The translations under genes were made by a program, and so were the position numbers. Under the pieces are notes generated by a model. That model ran no database searches, was not told the origin of the DNA, and saw nothing but the letters and a program-made list of their open reading frames with translations. Positions 6,186 through 10,215 of a DNA stretch of 10,215 nt are shown here, one piece after another; the stretch's first letter is position 1, and the number at the start of each line of letters is the position of its first letter. The stretch is from positions 1 through 10,215 of the forward strand of contig JBCBBT010000085.1 in the NCBI GenBank assembly GCA_038531315.1, in the 5' to 3' direction. The stretch is from JAJFFW01 sp038531315. Its GTDB lineage: Bacteria; Pseudomonadota; Alphaproteobacteria; Caulobacterales; Parvularculaceae.

Positions 6186-6202
6186 GCCCGCATTCCGCGG
6201 GC
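6186..6202 (+). other. Leader hairpin in the TonB receptor 5' UTR
   Basis: GCCCGC (6186-6191) and GCGGGC (6197-6202) form a perfect 6-bp GC-only stem with a 5-nt loop ATTCC. It sits about 60 nt before the start codon, within the predicted untranslated leader. No T-tract follows, so it is not a simple terminator; it may stabilise the message or do nothing. Confidence 0.35.
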
Positions 6203-6263
6203 CACAAGCTGCGTAGTGAATTTCAAGGTCCAACGGGTCAAATCCTGACAGGGAGGGATTAAA

Positions 6264-8681
6264 ATGAAACGGACATCCACGCGCATCAGCGCAAAAGCAT
6301 GTATGTCGGCGAGCGCATTTGCTCTGGCCGCCGTCGCCAGCGGGGGCGCGCTGGCGCAACTGGACGAGATTACCGTTACTGCTCAGAAGACGGAGCAATC
6401 GCTTCAGGAAGTGCCGCTGGCCGTCAGCGTTTTGAACTCGGAAGCGGTCGAGAACGCTTATGCAATCGATTTTGAAGGTCTTCAGACGCTGGTCCCGTCT
6501 GTGAGCTTCAGGAAGGGCTCCACCAACGCAAACTCCGCCATCACGATCCGCGGCATCGGCACGATTTCGTTTTCGGATGCGGCTGAGCCCAGCGTTTCGA
6601 CGGTTGTCGACGGCGTCGTTCTCGGCCGGTCGGGGCAGGCGTTCGGCGATCTCTTTGACATTGAGCGGATCGAAGTCCTGCGCGGCCCGCAAGGAACGCT
6701 CTTTGGTAAAAACGCATCCGCCGGCGTCGTCAATATCATCACGCGGCGTCCGTCGACGGAAGAATATGAGGGCTATGTCAGCGCCTCTTATTTCGAAGAC
6801 GAGGAATATCGCGTTAAGGCGCGGGTTTCCGGTCCGATCAATGACGACGTTGCGTTCAGCCTTGTGGTCAATCGCAGCGAGTTTGACGGCTTCCTGCGCA
6901 ATGTTTTCAACAACCGCGATGTCAACGGTTATGACCGCTGGGGCGGTCGCGCGCAGGTCCTTTGGACGCCGTTCGACGACGGGGAGGTGCTGTTCACCTA
7001 TGAGCATTCCGAAGGCGACGATGATTGCTGTACGGATATCGAAGCCTTGCCGAGCGGGCGCAACCCCGCGTCGCCCGCGGCGCCGAACAGTCAGGGCATC
7101 ATCGATCAGGGCCCGGGCAACCGCCCGTTCGCCGACATCGATCTCGACCAGCGCCTCATCGACCATGATTTCGAAACGCGCACGATCAACAACACCGACG
7201 CATTTTCGGTTGAAATCAACAAAGACATCTGGAGCGGCATCACCTTCACCTCGATCACCGCATTTCGCGAATGGTCGAACACCGAATTGCGCGAAGGCGA
7301 TTTCACGTCGATCGGCGGCACTTTCGATGAGCCGGTCTTCGGCGTTCCGTTCCAGCTTCACGATGTCGGCACGCGCGACCACAGCCAGTTCACGCAGGAG
7401 TTCCGCTTCAAGTCGCCGGACGACTCGCCGCTCAACTGGCAGCTCGGCGCGTACTATTTCGCGCTGGACATTGAATCTGACTTCACCCGCGAAGCGAGCT
7501 GTCAGAATAATGGCGGGCAGAACCAGCCTATTCTGGACGCCAATCCGGGTCTGACCTGTAACTCCAACGACATTGTGTCGGCGACAAGCTTTTCCAATAC
7601 GAGCTTTGATAACTTCGCGCTCTTCGGACAGGCCGATTACGACATTCTTGAGGGGCTGAACGTTCTGTTCGGTTTCCGCTTCACCAATGACAATGTCAGC
7701 TTTGTGCACACCCGGCGCAACAATGACGAGTTCGGCCGGCAAGGCGTGGGCGTGCGTCCGCGCGAGCCCAACAGCCAGTTCGGACCGGCGTCCGGCGGGT
7801 TCGATACGGTCAACCAGGGCGAGACGGAAGTCGACGATTTCTCCATCAAGGCCGGCGTTAACGCGGACCTTGGCGCGCTGATCGGCAATGACCGCAATCT
7901 CGGCAACGCCTATTTCGTCTACTCGCAAGGCTACAAGGGCCCGGCCTTCAACGTCTTCTTCAATCAGGGTTTCAACGACATCGTGCCGATCGCCGAGGAA
8001 ACGTCCGATCACTTTGAAATCGGCTACAAGCTCGCCTTGCCGTCGTTCCTCCTCAATGTTGCGCTCTACAACACCGATATCGAAGGGTTCCAGGCGAACG
8101 CCTTTGACAACTCGACCGGGGTCACCATCACGCGCCTGACCAATGCGGGCGACGTGCGCACCCGGGGTGTTGAGGTCGATGCGGTCTGGTCGCCGATTGA
8201 AAATCTGCAACTGACGGCGGCGTTCGCCTACAACGATGCAGAGATTGTCGCGTTTAATTCGCCGATTGATCCGACGACGGGCCTGCCGGAATCGGCCGGC
8301 ATTTTCGAGGGCGTCGATCTTCTGTTCTCGCCGGACTTTAACTACACGCTCGGCGCGAATTACCAGTTCCCGATCAGCGAAACGATGGACTTCTTCATCA
8401 ACACGACGTTCTCGCATGTGGACGAACAAGAATCGCTGCTGCCGTCCGGTGACGGAACAAATCCGTTCCCGATCCCGCCGCAGTCGCTTCTGCCGTCCTA
8501 CAATCTCTGGGATCTCGCGGTCGGCTTGTCGATCCTTGACGACAAATATCGTGTCACGGGGATCGTCAATAACCTGCTCGATGAGTCCTTCGTGACGACG
8601 AATTCCGGCGACGGTTTCCGTTTCCAAACGTCGCGCGATGCGGAGCGGTATTTCGGTGTGAACTTCCGCGCGAATTTCTGA
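6264..8681 (+). CDS. TonB-dependent outer-membrane receptor, substrate unknown
   Basis: An 805-residue outer-membrane transporter driven by TonB-ExbB-ExbD. A Sec signal peptide occupies about residues 1-31 (basic MKRTSTR start, hydrophobic core, likely cleavage after ALA before Q32). DEITVTAQK at 34-42 is the TonB box. The plug domain follows (about 48-160), with VPLAVSV, ITIRGIGT (93-100), VDGVVLGR and the near-invariant IERIEVLRGPQGTLFGKNASAGVVNIIT (133-160). The rest is a 22-stranded beta-barrel ending in terminal Phe (RYFGVNFRANF), the outer-membrane insertion signal. The start ATG is fixed by GGGAGGGA at 6251-6258, 5 nt upstream. Length and style fit the large receptor family common in sphingomonads and marine alphaproteobacteria; substrates there include siderophores, glycans, sterols and aromatic compounds, and nothing here decides between them. 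The gene stands alone between its control region and a terminator. Confidence 0.94.
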   Translation: MKRTSTRISAKACMSASAFALAAVASGGALAQLDEITVTAQKTEQSLQEVPLAVSVLNSEAVENAYAIDFEGLQTLVPSVSFRKGSTNANSAITIRGIGTISFSDAAEPSVSTVVDGVVLGRSGQAFGDLFDIERIEVLRGPQGTLFGKNASAGVVNIITRRPSTEEYEGYVSASYFEDEEYRVKARVSGPINDDVAFSLVVNRSEFDGFLRNVFNNRDVNGYDRWGGRAQVLWTPFDDGEVLFTYEHSEGDDDCCTDIEALPSGRNPASPAAPNSQGIIDQGPGNRPFADIDLDQRLIDHDFETRTINNTDAFSVEINKDIWSGITFTSITAFREWSNTELREGDFTSIGGTFDEPVFGVPFQLHDVGTRDHSQFTQEFRFKSPDDSPLNWQLGAYYFALDIESDFTREASCQNNGGQNQPILDANPGLTCNSNDIVSATSFSNTSFDNFALFGQADYDILEGLNVLFGFRFTNDNVSFVHTRRNNDEFGRQGVGVRPREPNSQFGPASGGFDTVNQGETEVDDFSIKAGVNADLGALIGNDRNLGNAYFVYSQGYKGPAFNVFFNQGFNDIVPIAEETSDHFEIGYKLALPSFLLNVALYNTDIEGFQANAFDNSTGVTITRLTNAGDVRTRGVEVDAVWSPIENLQLTAAFAYNDAEIVAFNSPIDPTTGLPESAGIFEGVDLLFSPDFNYTLGANYQFPISETMDFFINTTFSHVDEQESLLPSGDGTNPFPIPPQSLLPSYNLWDLAVGLSILDDKYRVTGIVNNLLDESFVTTNSGDGFRFQTSRDAERYFGVNFRANF

Positions 8682-8704
8682 CACCATCCTCTCTCTGCCA
8701 CAGG

Positions 8705-8742
8705 CCGCCCGTTCTCTACCGAGGACGGGCGGTTTGCTATTT
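8705..8742 (+). terminator. Rho-independent terminator of the TonB receptor gene
   Basis: CCGCCCGTTCTC (8705-8716) pairs with GAGGACGGGCGG (8721-8732) over twelve positions with a single T-G wobble, around a TACC loop. The T-rich TTTGCTATTT follows at 8733-8742. The hairpin begins 23 nt after the receptor stop. The T-tract is on the plus-strand side only; reading on the minus strand there is no T-tract, so it should not serve the converging HAD gene well. Confidence 0.88.
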
Positions 8743-8900
8743 GGGGGGCGGGTTAAGGCCGCCGTGAGCGCGCCACTATAAGCGCGCGCCAGGGGGCGGG
8801 GATAAATTTCCCACAAATCGTAGGAGAGGCGGCGTTAGCGCACGGGATTATGCGCGCCCGATCAGTACTTTTTATGGTTAATGAAACTGCGACAGGCGCC
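8743..8900. other. Short intergenic stretch between convergent genes, with a stray promoter-like element
   Basis: No gene is seen. On the plus strand TTAAGG (8753-8758) and TATAAG (8777-8782, 5 of 6 to the -10 consensus) are 18 bp apart. Further on, GCGCA-(8 nt)-TGCGC at 8838-8855 can form a small hairpin, with a TTTTT run at 8869-8873 downstream but not adjacent to it. This could express a short RNA or an antisense transcript to the HAD gene, or be chance in GC-rich DNA. No intrinsic terminator for the minus-strand HAD gene is visible. Confidence 0.25.
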
Positions 8901-9548
8901 TCAGGCGAGGCTGAGCATGTCTTTTAATGCCGCGATGGCAGGCGTCACATCGCCGAAGGGGACCTTGATGGTCCGCATGCCCATTGCTTTGGCCGGTTTC
9001 AGATTGATCCCGAGATCGTCAAGGAAGATGCATGTCGCGGGCGCGACGCCGAGCGCGTCGCACATCATTTCATAAATGCGCGGCTCCGGCTTTCTGACGC
9101 CGGCTTTTGAGCTTTCGATGATGTGGTCGAAATGCGCGAGAATATCGGCGGCGGCGTCCGGCGCTTCGCCGTCGGCCAGCATGTCCTGGCTGTCGGCCTC
9201 CGGCAGATTATTCGTGATGCAGCCGGTCTTGTAGCCCGCCGCCTTGACGGTTTTGAGGGCGTCAACCATCTCCGGGTACACCTGAAGGCGCAGGAGCGAG
9301 ATGAGGGTGCGGCCGGATATCTCAAATCCCGCCGCGCGCGTTTCCGCCGCAAAGGCCCCGTCGAACGCATCGAGATCGATTTCGGCGCGCTCAAATTGCG
9401 CCCAGGCGTTGGTGTGGTGATTGTTCTTGATCACCGCGCCGATGAAGCGCTCCGGCAGCCCGTTTTCTTTTTCAAACACCGCAAATTGCGTAACCGGCGA
9501 GGTCGTAAAGACGCCGCCGAAATCAAAGATAACCGCTTCAATCGACAT
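8901..9548 (-). CDS. HAD-superfamily hydrolase, subfamily IA (sEH-N / ACAD10-like)
   Basis: A 215-residue cytoplasmic protein with the HAD motifs in order: motif I FDFGGV with nucleophile D9, motif II ITNN with T112, motif III K153 in GVRKPEPRIYEMM, and motif IV FLDDLGINLKPA with D177 and D178. A helical cap lies between about 20 and 85. HAD enzymes usually cleave phosphate esters through an aspartyl intermediate. The second acidic residue of motif I is Gly here (DFG in place of DxD), a known variant in YihX-like and ACAD10-like members, so phosphatase activity is likely but not assured. The layout resembles the N-terminal domain of soluble epoxide hydrolase and of ACAD10, proteins linked to lipid metabolism; the substrate is unknown. 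It starts 12 nt after the stop of the upstream dehydrogenase gene, so the two are probably one operon. The Shine-Dalgarno is poor. Confidence 0.85.
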   Translation of the reverse strand: MSIEAVIFDFGGVFTTSPVTQFAVFEKENGLPERFIGAVIKNNHHTNAWAQFERAEIDLDAFDGAFAAETRAAGFEISGRTLISLLRLQVYPEMVDALKTVKAAGYKTGCITNNLPEADSQDMLADGEAPDAAADILAHFDHIIESSKAGVRKPEPRIYEMMCDALGVAPATCIFLDDLGINLKPAKAMGMRTIKVPFGDVTPAIAALKDMLSLA

Positions 9549-9560
9549 AGGGTGCGCCTG

Positions 9561-10215
9561 TCAGGAAGATTTCTTCGGGAAACCGAACCGGTCGGCGATC
9601 GCCTTGTCGAGGAGGCGCGTCGGCATCAGGCGCGGCAACGTCCACATGGCCAACTTATTGTTCAGGAGCGCGTGCCGCACCGCTTTATTGCGTCCCGTCA
9701 GGACATCGCGCGCCCGCGCGCCCACGGCCTCCGGCGGCAAACCGCTATCGCCCAGCTCTTTATACTTTTCGCGCATTTCCATCATCACGTCGAAATATTC
9801 CGTTTCCTGATATCGATCCGTGTCGATATCGTCGGCTTTGTCCCAAATCGGCGTCTTGATGGCGCCCGGCGCGATGATCACGACATCGATGCCGTGCATC
9901 AACAATTCCCGGCGCAGGCTGTCGGAATACGCCTCCAGCGCGTGCTTCGACATCGAATAGGGGCCCATGATCGGCGAGGCGATTTTGCCGGCGACGGAGC
10001 TCATATTGAGGATCTTGCCGGGCTTGCCGCGCTGCGATTTGTCCGCCCCAAGAAGACCGACAAATGCCTGCGTCACGCGGAAGGCCCCGTAGAGATTGAT
10101 ATTCATCTGGCGTTCGATATCTTCAAGCGGGATGTAGCGCAACGGCCCGGCGACGGCGACCCCGGCGTTGTTGACAAGACCGCCAAGCGTGCGGCCCTCC
10201 AGCATGTCGGCGACA
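9561..10215 (-). CDS. Short-chain dehydrogenase/reductase (SDR), N-terminus cut by window edge
   Basis: The frame is open through the right edge; the ATG at 10203-10205 is an internal Met preceded by Val-Ala-Asp, so the gene starts outside the window and the Gly-rich cofactor motif is not seen. Counting from that Met, NNAG lies at 12-15, the structural/catalytic Asn at 37 (MNINLYG), the catalytic Ser in LNMSSVAG (69 or 70), and the YxxxK pair at Y83 and K87 in YSMSKHALEAYSDSLRREL. PGAIKTPIW after the sixth strand is the usual substrate-loop start. This is a classical SDR resembling the retinol or 17-beta-hydroxysteroid dehydrogenase branch, which reduces or oxidises hydrophobic alcohols/ketones with NAD(P); the substrate is not shown. 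The C-terminus has a hydrophobic, basic stretch (MWTLPRLMPTRLLDKAI) that may touch the membrane. It is the upstream partner of the HAD gene. Confidence 0.9.
   Translation of the reverse strand, partial: VADMLEGRTLGGLVNNAGVAVAGPLRYIPLEDIERQMNINLYGAFRVTQAFVGLLGADKSQRGKPGKILNMSSVAGKIASPIMGPYSMSKHALEAYSDSLRRELLMHGIDVVIIAPGAIKTPIWDKADDIDTDRYQETEYFDVMMEMREKYKELGDSGLPPEAVGARARDVLTGRNKAVRHALLNNKLAMWTLPRLMPTRLLDKAIADRFGFPKKSS

Larger units (their letters stand above)
5886..6263. other. Gene-free control region between tRNA-Met and the TonB receptor
   Basis: No convincing gene is seen in these 378 bases on either strand; the open frames are Arg/His/Ala-rich, lack Shine-Dalgarnos and run through repeats or the antisense of the tRNA. 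A TTTTT run at 5888-5892, 2 nt after the tRNA CCA, may help end tRNA transcription. The second half holds the 12-bp repeat array (6035-6129), an AT-rich promoter-like patch (about 6131-6175) that contrasts with the GC-rich surroundings, inverted repeats around that patch, and a leader hairpin (6186-6202). Together they suggest that this is the regulatory region of the receptor gene. Confidence 0.6.

Noticed and set aside
5885..6263. tRNA-Met as an attachment site for an integrated element
   Set aside because: I found no second copy of the tRNA 3' end downstream in the window, no integrase and no mobility genes.
5820..8816. A 998-codon minus-strand open frame running antisense through the whole TonB receptor gene and the tRNA
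   Set aside because: It is a GC-rich shadow frame. Its end reads GGDLNSRPQGYESCALTS, the well-known false translation of antisense tRNA, while the plus-strand receptor has a Shine-Dalgarno, signal peptide, TonB box and plug motifs.
8850..8927. A 25-codon plus-strand frame starting at the ATG at 8850
   Set aside because: The nearest Shine-Dalgarno-like TAGGAGAGG is about 20 nt away and the frame runs into the 3' end of the HAD gene on the other strand; the composition is unremarkable.

Overview
The window looks like chromosomal DNA of a flagellated, GC-rich alphaproteobacterium. The grounds are the flagellar hook-junction genes, an MnmA with a CCAGQD signature, an elongator tRNA-Met of alphaproteobacterial type, a large TonB-dependent receptor typical of marine oligotrophs, and codon use strongly biased to G/C. 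A Hyphomonadaceae- or Parvularculaceae-like host is my guess; no marker here proves it.

Layout, left to right. (1) 1-1596: the end of a flagellar operon, with the C-terminal part of flgK followed at once by flgL, whose Shine-Dalgarno overlaps the flgK stop. (2) 1678-2848: mnmA, the tRNA 2-thiouridylase, with no Shine-Dalgarno and a -10-like element just before its ATG, suggesting a leaderless mRNA. (3) 2874-4493: a probable two-gene unit of a small YkgJ-type cysteine-cluster protein and an LhgO-like FAD-dependent oxidoreductase, 19 nt apart. (4) 4570-5700: a ten-helix membrane protein of unknown function. (5) 5741-5885: a tRNA-Met(CAT) gene with a candidate promoter. (6) 5886-6263: a gene-free control region holding a degenerate 12-bp tandem repeat, an AT-rich promoter-like patch framed by inverted repeats, and a leader hairpin. 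(7) 6264-8681: a complete TonB-dependent outer-membrane receptor closed by a strong intrinsic terminator. (8) 8901-10215, minus strand: a short-chain dehydrogenase (N-terminus beyond the right edge) followed 12 nt later by a HAD-superfamily hydrolase, converging on the receptor gene.

Most genes are ordinary housekeeping or accessory metabolism. I found no CRISPR array, insertion sequence, prophage, toxin-antitoxin pair or clear new multi-gene system. The part most worth a second look is the control region in front of the TonB receptor, where repeats and palindromes are dense and no coding explanation fits.
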